This document shows, piece after piece, positions 22,682 through 30,475 of a stretch of 33,480 nt of DNA. The position numbers were made by a program, and so were the translations under genes. The stretch's first letter is position 1; each line of letters starts with the position of its first letter. The notes beneath the pieces are model-generated. The model did no database searches. It worked only from the letters and a program-made list of their open reading frames with translations, and was not told the origin of the DNA. This DNA comes from a virus: IMG/VR virus record IMGVR_UViG_3300005841_000066, positions 1 to 33,480 of that record. One strand, written 5' to 3'.

Positions 22682-25048
22682 GTGAGCACGCCCATCTATA
22701 GTCAGTCATTCTCCGTCGTCAAGCGCAATACGGGCGCGTTCCGCACCGATGACTACTGGAGTTCGACCGCTTACGAGTCCAGCGGCACGAGTGGGCCGGA
22801 CAGCGATTACCCCGCGATCGGCTCGACGGAGAACAACCAGGTCAGCGCCGCGCTGGGGCCGCACGGCGAGAACGTGCTCAATGACGATTCAACGACGGCG
22901 CTCTCGACGGGCGACCACTGGGCGTCCGGCGGGCTGGTCGCCTTTAATTTCGACACCGAGGAACAGCGACCCTCGAGTCCCTGGACGGGTGTGCACTACA
23001 CGGATGCGACGCCGAACTCGGCGAACGCCTTCGATGCCTCTCGGTGTCGGGCCTCGGTGGACTATCACTTTACGTCGGAGGCGTGGAGCGTTTACAACGC
23101 CTTCTACTATCCGGGCCTGCGGATCGAGAGCATGTCGCATCTATTGCTGGCCGTCAGCTTCAGCTTCGACAGCGGCGACAACGTCGGCGGCTTCCGGTCG
23201 GGCTTTCAAATCAACGTGCAATACCGGACCTGGTCCGGATCCGTGGATGCCTACGTGTGGGCCGATGGCTCGCTCGGCGTCGCTGCTGGGGCGCGCGTCT
23301 TCCCGATCGCCGACTTCGAGAACCAGTGGCACACGCTCAGCATCGAGTGGCAAGGCGGCACCGTCGTCGGTGCCTGGGACGACGTCCTCGCCGATGGGTT
23401 CGTGCGGATCTATCTCACGCCGGTCGATGCGACGAAGGTCTTGATCTACGACTCGGGGCCGATCGCGATCTATCTCAGTCAGTGGTTCGAGACGGACCAC
23501 CATCAGGCCGACGCGATTGTGTGCGGCTTCAACGGGCAATTCGGCTATCTGACGAATATCCTGCTGGAGCCGCTTGCCGCCGAAGTGGTGCCCGCGGAAG
23601 TGATCTTCGTCAACGACCGCATCCCGGGCCTCACCCACATTGAGATCGGGTGGTCAGGCCGCGGCGTGTCCACGCCGGCGACGACGCCGCAGACGCTGGC
23701 GGTCGCGACGGGCAGCGGGGCGGGCACTTATCTGCCGGGCACCGTGGTGCCGATTGTGGCGGCGGCCCCCGCGACGGGGGATGCGTTCTACCGCTGGACC
23801 GGCCCGGGCGTCGCGGCGCCCGACAGCGCGTCGACGACGATCACGATCCCGGCCGGGCCCACGACGGTGACGGCCACGTATCGGACTGTGGTGCCGCCGG
23901 TCTCGACCGATGCCGATTACTACGTGGCGACGACCGGCTCCGATGCCGCGGACGGATCCCTGGCGACGCCGTTCCGCACGATCCAGCACGCGCTCGCCGT
24001 GCTCGCCGGGGGACAAACGCTCTTTCTGCGCGCCGGCACCTATGACGAGATTCTGATCAACGCGGTGCCCTCCGGGAGCTCGTGGGCGGCGCCGACGCGG
24101 ATCGCCGCGTATCCCGGTGAGACGGTGTGGCTCAAGCCAACGGTGGGCGGCGCGAGCGATGCGGCCGGGTCCATCATCTATTTCAGCCGCGGCCAGCGCT
24201 ACATCGAGTTCACCGGGATCAACCTCGATGGGACGCTGCTGAGTGGCGGCACCTTGGTGTTCTTCGACAACCGCGTGGGGGCGACGGCGCCCGATCATGT
24301 GCGCGTCCAGGACGCCGAGATCATCAATGGCAGCGGGCCGGGCGGCGGCGGCGCCGCGGTGGCGGTGGGCGGGAGCTTCCACGAGTTCCTGCATCTGGTC
24401 GTGCATGGCACGGCGGGGCCGTATGCGTTCTACATCTCCGGCGACGACACCCTGGTCGATCACTGCGAGGTCTCCGACACGGCGCTCGCCGGGATTCAGA
24501 TTTATCACGGCGGCGGGAATCCGAGCCGGAACATCGTCCGCAACTGCCGCATTCACGATCTCACCGAGAGCTGGTTCTTCGGCGCGCCGGATGCGCGCCT
24601 CTACGGGATCATCGTCGTCGGCACCGACAACGAGGTCTACAACAATCTGATCTACGACCTCAGCTTCCCGTACCAGGGCGGCAACGCGGGGATCAACCTC
24701 TACACGAGCTCGGGGACGAAGGTCTTCAACAACACGGTCTACGGCAACACGACCGACGGGATCTATGTCGGCAGCAACGCCGTGGACGCCATCATCCGGA
24801 ACAACGTCGTGTATGGGTCGACCGGCACGGACCTCGTCGACAACGGCGTGCGCACGATCAAGGACCACAACGTCGTCGGCGTCGATCCGCTGGTCGTCAA
24901 TGCGGGGACGGGCGACTTCCACCTGCAGGCGGGCAGTCCGGCGCGGGCGTTCGGCGTGGACCTGTCGAGCACCGAGCCGGCGGTGGCGACGGATTTCGAG
25001 GACGTGACGCGCAGCGCGTGGGATGCGGGGGCGATTGAGTATCCGTAA
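22682..25048 (+). CDS. Tailspike with right-handed beta-helix
   Basis: A 788-residue protein beginning at GTG. Residues about 1-310 form an N-terminal beta-sandwich region, perhaps particle binding or lectin-like. Residues about 325-402 match an InlB B-repeat-like unit (GSGAGTYLPGTVVPIVAAAPATG without gaps in the protein is 23 residues, so only its start GSGAGTYLPGT is cited). A DUF1565-like start (ADYYVATTGSDAADG) leads into a parallel beta-helix from about 440 to 745 with repeated N-x-V/I-x-N-N turns. The end (GSPARAFGVD, then WDAGAIEYP) is the choice-of-anchor Q pattern. Such proteins bind or cut surface polysaccharide. Confidence 0.8.
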   Translation: MSTPIYSQSFSVVKRNTGAFRTDDYWSSTAYESSGTSGPDSDYPAIGSTENNQVSAALGPHGENVLNDDSTTALSTGDHWASGGLVAFNFDTEEQRPSSPWTGVHYTDATPNSANAFDASRCRASVDYHFTSEAWSVYNAFYYPGLRIESMSHLLLAVSFSFDSGDNVGGFRSGFQINVQYRTWSGSVDAYVWADGSLGVAAGARVFPIADFENQWHTLSIEWQGGTVVGAWDDVLADGFVRIYLTPVDATKVLIYDSGPIAIYLSQWFETDHHQADAIVCGFNGQFGYLTNILLEPLAAEVVPAEVIFVNDRIPGLTHIEIGWSGRGVSTPATTPQTLAVATGSGAGTYLPGTVVPIVAAAPATGDAFYRWTGPGVAAPDSASTTITIPAGPTTVTATYRTVVPPVSTDADYYVATTGSDAADGSLATPFRTIQHALAVLAGGQTLFLRAGTYDEILINAVPSGSSWAAPTRIAAYPGETVWLKPTVGGASDAAGSIIYFSRGQRYIEFTGINLDGTLLSGGTLVFFDNRVGATAPDHVRVQDAEIINGSGPGGGGAAVAVGGSFHEFLHLVVHGTAGPYAFYISGDDTLVDHCEVSDTALAGIQIYHGGGNPSRNIVRNCRIHDLTESWFFGAPDARLYGIIVVGTDNEVYNNLIYDLSFPYQGGNAGINLYTSSGTKVFNNTVYGNTTDGIYVGSNAVDAIIRNNVVYGSTGTDLVDNGVRTIKDHNVVGVDPLVVNAGTGDFHLQAGSPARAFGVDLSSTEPAVATDFEDVTRSAWDAGAIEYP

Positions 25049-25072
25049 CGCGGCGGCCGGGGAGGGAATCGC

Positions 25073-27214
25073 GTGAGTGACGAGACGGTCGAAACCTGGT
25101 CCGTCGTGCCGATGGACGATCCCGCGGCCTATGACCACGGCCGCAAAGACCCGCGGGTGCTGAGCTGGGGCGACATTCGCCGCGCCGGCTCGGACTTCTA
25201 TGGGACGGCGGTGGCGGCGGACTTCAAGTTCACCGTGCGCGACAAAGACCTGCACGTGCTCGGCTATCTGGGCGATCCCGCGAACACGTTCATCAACCGC
25301 TACACGGTGACGCGCAGCATCACGGACGCGGACCGGCGGCAGCAGCGGACGCGGCGGATCATCTTTCGCGGCCCGATTCGGAGCGTGGTGCCGCGCGCGG
25401 GCGCGACGCACGAATTCACGGTCAAAGACTATCTGCAGGAACGCTTCGGCCCGAACAGCGACATCCCCAATCTCCCGCGCCGCCACGTGCTGCGGGAAGA
25501 CTTCGATGGGTGCGAAACGACGCTCGTGCGCTCGAGCGCGGAACAGTACGTCGTCGACGGCGCGCTGGGGCTGACGCAGGTGATTGACGGCGTGACCGTC
25601 GACACGATGGTGATCGCCATCCGGGACGGGGTCGGGACGTTTGCCGCCGATCAGATCACGTTTGCCGGCCACGGGACGGTCTACACAGTGAGCCACAGTT
25701 CGCTCGATGACCCCGAAACGTCGATCACCATCAATCCGGCGTTGACGGCGACCGTGGCCGATGGGGAGGCGATTACGCAGGCCCCGACCCATGCGGTGCC
25801 GCCGGCCTGGCGCAAAGTGGTACCCGTGCGGGCGGGCCTGATCACGGACCAGCAGATCGTCGGGGGCCTCGACGCCGGCGATGGGCAAGGGAAGTCGCTC
25901 TATGTCGGCGACGAGGTCCTGGCCGATGGCTACACCTACGCGATCTTTGTGTGGGCGTGCCACGGCTGCTATAGCCCGGACGGAAAACCGATCCAGCAGC
26001 TTTATTTCTGGAACCAGGCGCTCGACAACCTCGCCGGCGGCAGCTTCTACGTCGACAGCGTCCTGATGCCGATGACCATCGGCGATCTCGCAACAGAAGC
26101 GGGCAGTGGCGGGCGGGTGCTGGTGCCCGGCTACGACAACTGGACCGACAACGGCTTCTCGACCAGCTACGTCGATCGGCACGGCCGCCGGTATGTGATC
26201 TACGGGCTCCGCGGGATCTTTCGCGATTGGGCGCTGGGGATTCGCGCGGCGCCGATGAACCTCGGCGGGATTCCGCACGCGCTGAATGGGTACGGGATGG
26301 ACAGCCTGTTGGACGGCACGGGCACGGAGGTCCGGGATCTCCACGATCAATTCGTGTTGACGTTCAATAACTTCGCCTGGGGCGATTACCAGAGCGGCGC
26401 GCCGTGGGCCGATCCACTGTTTCCCGATGAGGGGGCCCTCACGCTCCTGGACCTGGACAGCGTGGCGCGGGCGAAGGCGCACGGCGCGACGCTCGTCGCG
26501 GGGGGCTTTCGCGGCGATTGGAGTTTGGGCGTCGACGACGAACAGATCACGATGGCCGAACTCCTGAAGCGCTTCGTGCGCTGCCTGGGGGTCGAGCAGG
26601 GCTGGAATCGGAAGACGCAATGGTCGATCGACCGGCAAGTCTTCGATCAGGCGACGGCGATGACGGGGGCGCCGACGCTGACCGACGAGCGGGACATCAA
26701 GAAACTCTCGTTCGAGATCGATGAGGCGCCGTCCGAGCTCTTCACCGCCTTGCGCTTTGTGCATACCCGGGATGAGTGGGGACGCACCGCGGGCGGGTGG
26801 CGGTCGACGGTGGCGTCCTACAACGTGGCCCGGGGACAAACCGAGTTCGCGGACGGGGCGGCGATCGTCGCGAAATACAGTCCGAGCGGCGCCCCGCTCT
26901 ATGGCCAGTCGCTCGACTTCCATTTCCTGCGCGGGATGAATCGATCGACCGATGCCGCGGCGTATCAGCAGGGCAGTGACACCATCAACGCGATCCTGGC
27001 CTACAAGCTGGCGATGGCGAAGGTGCGGGTCTTCACGCTGACCACCTGGGGCAAGGGCTACTCCATTGAGCTGTTCGATCGGATCTGGATCACGCATCTG
27101 GCCAATGTGGGCGGGCGGACGCCGCGGCCGGCGCGCGTGATTGAGCACCGCGCGCAGCCGGACCGGTGGCGGGTCACGCTCCGCTGTTTTGATCTCGCCG
27201 GCATCTTCGCGTGA
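25073..27214 (+). CDS. Tail hub / tip-like protein
   Basis: A 713-residue protein starting at GTG after a good GGAGGGAAT ribosome binding site. It follows the tailspike and ends the structural module, where the hub or central tip protein usually lies. Visible pieces are an N-terminal strand region (DFKFTVRDKDLHVLGYLGD), a middle domain with a CHGCYSPDG loop, and a C-terminal part with KVRVFTLTTWGKGYSIELFD and LFDRIWITHL, as in phage tail proteins that define a surface-interacting ring. No peptidase or lysozyme motif was found. The hub role is inferred. Confidence 0.6.
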   Translation: MSDETVETWSVVPMDDPAAYDHGRKDPRVLSWGDIRRAGSDFYGTAVAADFKFTVRDKDLHVLGYLGDPANTFINRYTVTRSITDADRRQQRTRRIIFRGPIRSVVPRAGATHEFTVKDYLQERFGPNSDIPNLPRRHVLREDFDGCETTLVRSSAEQYVVDGALGLTQVIDGVTVDTMVIAIRDGVGTFAADQITFAGHGTVYTVSHSSLDDPETSITINPALTATVADGEAITQAPTHAVPPAWRKVVPVRAGLITDQQIVGGLDAGDGQGKSLYVGDEVLADGYTYAIFVWACHGCYSPDGKPIQQLYFWNQALDNLAGGSFYVDSVLMPMTIGDLATEAGSGGRVLVPGYDNWTDNGFSTSYVDRHGRRYVIYGLRGIFRDWALGIRAAPMNLGGIPHALNGYGMDSLLDGTGTEVRDLHDQFVLTFNNFAWGDYQSGAPWADPLFPDEGALTLLDLDSVARAKAHGATLVAGGFRGDWSLGVDDEQITMAELLKRFVRCLGVEQGWNRKTQWSIDRQVFDQATAMTGAPTLTDERDIKKLSFEIDEAPSELFTALRFVHTRDEWGRTAGGWRSTVASYNVARGQTEFADGAAIVAKYSPSGAPLYGQSLDFHFLRGMNRSTDAAAYQQGSDTINAILAYKLAMAKVRVFTLTTWGKGYSIELFDRIWITHLANVGGRTPRPARVIEHRAQPDRWRVTLRCFDLAGIFA

Positions 27215-27229
27215 AAGACGAGGCCAGAC

Positions 27230-27718
27230 ATGGATGAAGTCGATCGACAGTGGATCCAGCGGCGGATCGCGGTGATCCCGCGGGGCAACAACATCTCCTA
27301 CGTGATTGCGGTCATCGTGATGGCCAGCATTGGGATCCTGGCGGTCGCCGCGATCGCCATCCTCCGGCCCGAGAAGGACAATGCGGGCCTGTATCTCACC
27401 ATCGGGGGCTTCATTGCCACCACGACCGCCTCCGTCCTGGGGTTCATGAAGTCCGACGACACGCACAAGAGCGTCAACGGGCGCCTCGAAGAATTTCTCA
27501 ATGCGAGCGTGGTGGCCGCGCACGCGTCCGGCCTCGCGGCGGGGCGCCAGGCGGGGCGCGTGGCGGCCAACGCCCGCACCGATGCCCTCGCCGCCGCCGC
27601 CAGCCCGACGCCCGCGCCCGCGGCCCCCTCGTATACCGCCGCGTTCGCGGAGAGCCTGTCGAACATCGACGCCCACACCCGGGCGATCGAAAAGAACACC
27701 AACCCGGAGAAGGGCTGA
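27230..27718 (+). CDS. Holin-like membrane protein
   Basis: A 162-residue protein with two membrane segments: ISYVIAVIVMASIGILAVAA and, after a short charged turn (RPEKDN), LYLTIGGFIATTTASVLGFM. The remaining 90 residues are charged and Ala-rich, likely helical in the cytoplasm. Proteins with the phrase DTHKSVNGRLEEF after two membrane helices are common next to phage lysis genes, and a pore-forming role is likely though not proven. It is the first gene after the tail module and precedes a run of secreted or membrane proteins. Confidence 0.65.
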   Translation: MDEVDRQWIQRRIAVIPRGNNISYVIAVIVMASIGILAVAAIAILRPEKDNAGLYLTIGGFIATTTASVLGFMKSDDTHKSVNGRLEEFLNASVVAAHASGLAAGRQAGRVAANARTDALAAAASPTPAPAAPSYTAAFAESLSNIDAHTRAIEKNTNPEKG

Positions 27719-27724
27719 CCCCGC

Positions 27725-27868
27725 ATGGACCTCCTGATCGTGGTCTTGATCGTCGTCTGGCTGACCGGCGCCGGCCTCGCCATCGGCGGCAACACGATCC
27801 ATCTCCTCGGCGTGATCGTGCTGGTCCTTGTCGCGGTGCGCCTGGTGCAAGGGCGGGAGCTGCGATGA
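27725..27868 (+). CDS. 47-residue membrane protein resembling lmo0937/DUF5670 proteins
   Basis: A very short protein with two hydrophobic segments separated by a Gly-rich turn: LLIVVLIVVWLTGAGLAIGG and HLLGVIVLVLVAVRLVQGRE. This layout, with the ending V-R-L-V-Q-G-R, is that of the tiny bacterial lmo0937 family of membrane proteins of unknown function. It starts six bases after the holin-like gene and its stop overlaps the next ATG (ATGA). It may be a small holin partner or antiholin, which is inference. It was identified by translating the interval directly. Confidence 0.7.
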   Translation: MDLLIVVLIVVWLTGAGLAIGGNTIHLLGVIVLVLVAVRLVQGRELR

Positions 27869-28389
27869 CAAGACGCGTGGCCGCCCTCGTCGCGCTTGGT
27901 GTGCTTGGTGGCTTCGTGGGGCCGGCGCAGGCGCAAGTCGGCACCGAGCCGACCGCGTGGGCGCCCGAACATCGCGCCCTCGCCGGCCGACTCGGGGATG
28001 CCGCCGTCGTGGGGCAAGCCGCCGGCGCCGGGTGGACGGCGTACCAGGCGTGGCGTGCCGGCGATCACAAGGTGGCCTACCGCACCGGCTGCAGCCTCCT
28101 CGTCGCGCTGGCGACGACCGAGACGACCAAACGCCTCACGCATGAATGGCGGCCCGATGGCAGCGATCAACTCTCGCAACCCTCGGGACATTCCGCCGCG
28201 CTGGCCGCGTTGAGCGGCTGGAACTATTCCTTCGGGATTTCGATCGGGGTCTTTGGTGGGCTCTCGCGCGCGAACGCGAACAAACACCACTTGTGGAACA
28301 AGCAGCTCCTCTCCGACATTCCGCTCGGCTGGGGCATCGGCGCGCTCTCGCAGGCGGGCTGTCGGGCGCTGATTCGGGGTAACCCATGA
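27865..28389 (+). CDS. Secreted PAP2-type phosphatase, altered third motif
   Basis: A 174-residue protein. Residues 1-23 form a Sec signal peptide (RR start, hydrophobic core, cleavage likely after AQA). The PAP2 motifs are recognisable: motif 1 K-x6-RP at 89-97, PSGH at 106-109, and SR-x5-H at 134-141. In the third motif the partner Asp should follow the His after three residues. Here Asn145 stands there, and a later SD at 150-151 leads into the usual IPLGWGIG helix, as if about six residues were inserted. PAP2 enzymes remove phosphate from lipid phosphates such as undecaprenyl pyrophosphate. It may be active or degenerate. Confidence 0.7.
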   Translation: MTRRVAALVALGVLGGFVGPAQAQVGTEPTAWAPEHRALAGRLGDAAVVGQAAGAGWTAYQAWRAGDHKVAYRTGCSLLVALATTETTKRLTHEWRPDGSDQLSQPSGHSAALAALSGWNYSFGISIGVFGGLSRANANKHHLWNKQLLSDIPLGWGIGALSQAGCRALIRGNP

Positions 28390-28739
28390 TGATGGTGAAA
28401 GCGACGCGCGAAGGATTGGGCGGGAAGCAGACGTCGTCCGGCTATCTGGTTGATCCGATCGTGCCGTTCGTCGCGCTGCCGGATACCGCGGCCCTCCGGC
28501 AACGCGTCCGGGTGATCAATCCGCAGAACGGGAAATCGATCGAGGCGATCGTGCTCGACGTCGGCCCGTGGAACGAACACGACCATGCGTATGTCTTCGG
28601 CGGGCACCGGCCGGCCGCGGAAACCGGGATCGACACGCGCGGCCGCAAGACCAACGGCGCCGGCATCGACCTCGGCGAACGCGTGTGGGCGGCGCTCGAG
28701 ATGACCGGCAACGACCAGGTGTGGTGGGAGTTCATCTGA
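28386..28739 (+). CDS. Double-psi beta-barrel protein, RlpA-like
   Basis: A 117-residue single-domain protein. VLDVGPW with Asp58 and NGAGIDLGERVWAAL with Asp95 match the two signature segments of RlpA-type double-psi barrels (DRGPF and IDLS in the bacterial enzymes), which cleave denuded peptidoglycan strands. It lacks a signal peptide, so it would need a holin to reach the cell wall. Three ATG codons in a row begin the gene; the first overlaps the previous stop (ATGA). It is the best candidate for a wall-degrading enzyme in the cassette, since no standard endolysin was seen. Activity is inferred. Confidence 0.65.
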   Translation: MMMVKATREGLGGKQTSSGYLVDPIVPFVALPDTAALRQRVRVINPQNGKSIEAIVLDVGPWNEHDHAYVFGGHRPAAETGIDTRGRKTNGAGIDLGERVWAALEMTGNDQVWWEFI

Positions 28740-29326
28740 TGGGGGTGCCGAATCGACTGACCGACGTCCGCGCGCTCTGCGCCCAGCATCCGGAGGCCTT
28801 TCCCGCCGGCGAGGGCAACGATGCCGCACGGCTCCGCTTTCTCCAGACGATCCTCATTCCGGCGTTGAACCGGATCGACGATGGCGACTGGGGCTATATG
28901 ACCAAGACGGATCAGCACGACAAGGTGCCGTGTGATGTGCTGATATGGCGGCCGACGAACGCGGTGATTGATTGCCTGACGGGGACGGGCGCCTGTTGGA
29001 TCGCCCATGCGCCGCCGCCGCCCGAATGGATCTGGACCGCCGTCGAGCCGTTCGTCGCGCCGCCCGATCCTCCGCCGGCCGACGAGAGCCTCCCCGTGTA
29101 CTGGGGGCAGCTGGCCTGGATCGGCACGCTCGTGCCGCAGCCGCCCGGGCTCGTCGTGCTGATCAACGCGATCGGGGAAGTGGCGTCCCTCCAACCCGAT
29201 GGCCGTCTCGAATGGCGCCCGCCGGGCACGGTCGGCGCGTACGAGTTGGCGCGGCGCGTGGGGCCGAATCTCCTGCGATATGAGGGGACGGGCGCGGTGT
29301 ATGACCTGGCCGTGCAGAGCCGCTAA
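28739..29326 (+). CDS. Hypothetical protein with trefoil-like C-terminal module
   Basis: A 195-residue protein starting in a TGATG overlap. The first 90 residues contain DKVPCDVLIWRPTNAVIDCL, a pattern seen in phage proteins of unknown function encoded near lysis genes. After a proline-rich linker, residues about 135-195 form a beta-rich unit ending in VGPNLLRYEGTGAVYDLAVQ. The same unit makes up most of the next gene product. Such short G-x-x-L-R-Y repeats recall beta-trefoil or fascin-like binding modules, so ligand binding is possible. Confidence 0.6.
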   Translation: MGVPNRLTDVRALCAQHPEAFPAGEGNDAARLRFLQTILIPALNRIDDGDWGYMTKTDQHDKVPCDVLIWRPTNAVIDCLTGTGACWIAHAPPPPEWIWTAVEPFVAPPDPPPADESLPVYWGQLAWIGTLVPQPPGLVVLINAIGEVASLQPDGRLEWRPPGTVGAYELARRVGPNLLRYEGTGAVYDLAVQSR

Positions 29327-29328
29327 TC

Positions 29329-29616
29329 ATGGCCCCTGACCGCAAGGCTGCGCGCCCCGACGTCGCCCGGACGATCAGTCCCGTCGTGTATCGCCCGGAG
29401 ACGTTGCGCTTCACAGAAGGGACGGTCGTCCCGATCGGTGACGCGTGGGTCGCGTTGCAGCACACAGACGGCTGGTTCGTCAGTGTCGATCCGGAGGGGC
29501 GGGTGGGCACGTGCGACACGATCGGCCCGCGCGAACGGGCGACGCGGATCGGCGGCACCTTGCTGCGCTATGCGGAGACGGGCACGGACTACTACATTGT
29601 GGTACAGGCGCGGTGA
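29329..29616 (+). CDS. Small beta-rich protein paralogous to upstream C-terminus
   Basis: A 95-residue protein that starts two bases after the previous stop. Its region from WVALQHTDGWFVSVDPEGRV to the end (IGGTLLRYAETGTDYYIVVQ) aligns along its length with the C-terminal 58 residues of the upstream protein. It is therefore a stand-alone copy of that module. No catalytic residues are obvious. Two related modules from neighbouring genes could assemble together or bind the same sugar or peptide. This is inference. Confidence 0.6.
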   Translation: MAPDRKAARPDVARTISPVVYRPETLRFTEGTVVPIGDAWVALQHTDGWFVSVDPEGRVGTCDTIGPRERATRIGGTLLRYAETGTDYYIVVQAR

Positions 29617-29813
29617 CGCGACCCGCGGTCGACCCCCGTCCGGCCCGCCGCCGCCCACTCACCGCGGCCGAGGCGGCGCTACTGTGGCACTGGGTGGCCT
29701 ACCGCCATCCGGCGTGGCTGCGGCCCGCGCGCCCGCCCCTCACGCCATTCGAGGTGCTGACGATCCGGGTGGCGCAGCTCGAAGGGGAGGCTCCTCGGCG
29801 ATCTGGGTCTTGA
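29613..29813 (+). CDS. Small basic hypothetical protein
   Basis: A 66-residue protein with GTG start in a GTGA overlap with the previous gene. It is rich in Arg, Pro and Ala, with a helical middle (AAEAALLWHWVAYRHPAW). It is the last rightward gene before the convergent higBA operon, nine bases away. Its function is unknown. Confidence 0.5.
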   Translation: MTRPAVDPRPARRRPLTAAEAALLWHWVAYRHPAWLRPARPPLTPFEVLTIRVAQLEGEAPRRSGS

Positions 29814-29822
29814 CGCAGGCCA

Positions 29823-30134
29823 TCAGGAGGCCTTCGCGATCGGCTTGATCGAGCCCGCCTCGCCGCTGCTCTTCCGGTCGCGCTGCGCGTGCCATAGATC
29901 CCAGCCCGCCTGCAGGTTCATCCAAAATTCCGGGGAGACCGTGAACAGTTCCGACAGCCGGAGCGCGGTATCCGGCGTCATGCCGCGCTTCCCCTTGATC
30001 AACTCGTTCAGCCGGTTCACCGGCATTTTCAGCCGGCGGGCGACGTCGGCCTGCGACAACTGCAGCGGCTTGAGGAACTCCTCGAGCAGCATCACGCCCG
30101 GGTGGGTGGGCGGTCGATTCTTGGGCAGGGTCAT
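29823..30134 (-). CDS. higA: Antitoxin HigA
   Basis: A 103-residue HigA-type antitoxin. The start PPTHPGVMLLEEFLKPL is diagnostic of the family, followed by a helix-turn-helix (LSQADVARRLKMPVNRLNEL) and the FTVSPEFWMNLQAGWDLW segment. HigA neutralises HigB and represses its own operon by binding a palindromic operator. The gene is second in the operon and its ATG overlaps the higB stop (ATGA on the minus strand). The order toxin first, antitoxin second, is normal for higBA. Confidence 0.95.
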   Translation of the reverse strand: MTLPKNRPPTHPGVMLLEEFLKPLQLSQADVARRLKMPVNRLNELIKGKRGMTPDTALRLSELFTVSPEFWMNLQAGWDLWHAQRDRKSSGEAGSIKPIAKAS

Positions 30135-30424
30135 CAGTGGTAATCCCCGCAGCGCACGTCGTAGGCGTGGCCGCTCGCGAACCGAAAGATCAGCCGATAT
30201 TGGCGATTCACCCGAATACTGAACTGGCCGGCGAGATCGCGCGTGAGCGCTTCCAACTGGTTGCCCGGCACGTGCCGTAGATCCTCAAGATTCGGCGCGG
30301 CGTCCAGCGCGTCCAGCTTCCGACGGACCACCGGCCAAATCGCCTTCGGGATGCGCCGTGCGGCCTTGCTGTCGACGTCATCGTAGATGTCTTTCGTGGT
30401 GGCATCCGCGAAAGACTGAATCAC
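30134..30424 (-). CDS. higB: mRNA-interferase toxin HigB
   Basis: A 96-residue RelE-superfamily toxin of HigB type, which cleaves mRNA on the ribosome. The start MIQSFADATTKDIYD, the middle RRKLDALDAAPNLEDLRHVPG and the end NRQYRLIFRFASGHAYDVRC-GDYH follow the family closely. It begins with GTG at 30424. A strong promoter candidate lies so close that transcription would begin at about this codon, so the mRNA may be leaderless. In a phage such a pair can favour prophage maintenance or block competing phages. Confidence 0.93.
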   Translation of the reverse strand: MIQSFADATTKDIYDDVDSKAARRIPKAIWPVVRRKLDALDAAPNLEDLRHVPGNQLEALTRDLAGQFSIRVNRQYRLIFRFASGHAYDVRCGDYH

Positions 30425-30430
30425 TCCCTA

Positions 30431-30459
30431 ATAATACATGTATACACGGGAGATGTAAA
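30431..30459 (-). promoter_or_regulatory. Leftward promoter of higBA
   Basis: On the minus strand, TTTACA (30459-30454) is separated by exactly 17 bases from TATTAT (30436-30431). Both hexamers differ from the sigma70 consensus at one position. The expected transcription start, six to seven bases further, falls at 30424-30425, at the GTG start of higB. This lies in a strikingly AT-rich island within GC-rich DNA. Confidence 0.75.
30434..30443. promoter_or_regulatory. Candidate HigA operator
   Basis: The perfect 10-bp palindrome ATACATGTAT overlaps the -10 box of the higBA promoter and the -35 box of the rightward promoter candidate. HigA proteins bind short palindromes in their own promoters. 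Binding here could repress both directions. A smaller GTATAC palindrome overlaps its right end. Confidence 0.55.
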
Positions 30460-30469
30460 TAGATATACT
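30441..30469 (+). promoter_or_regulatory. Rightward promoter of accessory operon
   Basis: TATACA (30441-30446) and TATACT (30464-30469) are separated by 17 bases. The -10 box is close to consensus and the -35 box is weaker (four of six). Transcription would start near 30476, leaving a 137-nt leader before the ATG at 30613. It is back-to-back with the higBA promoter. Confidence 0.55.
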
Positions 30470-30475
30470 GGGTGG

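Noticed and set aside
23654-27871. A 1405-codon open frame on the minus strand, antisense to tailspike, hub and holin-like genes
   Set aside because: It crosses several real genes, consists largely of Arg, Asp, His and Val in the monotonous pattern expected from the complement of GC-rich codons, and has no recognisable domain.
29770-29835. A bidirectional terminator between the convergent gene ends
   Set aside because: Short inverted repeats such as GAGG/CCTC are present, but no stem of useful length with a T-run could be drawn.
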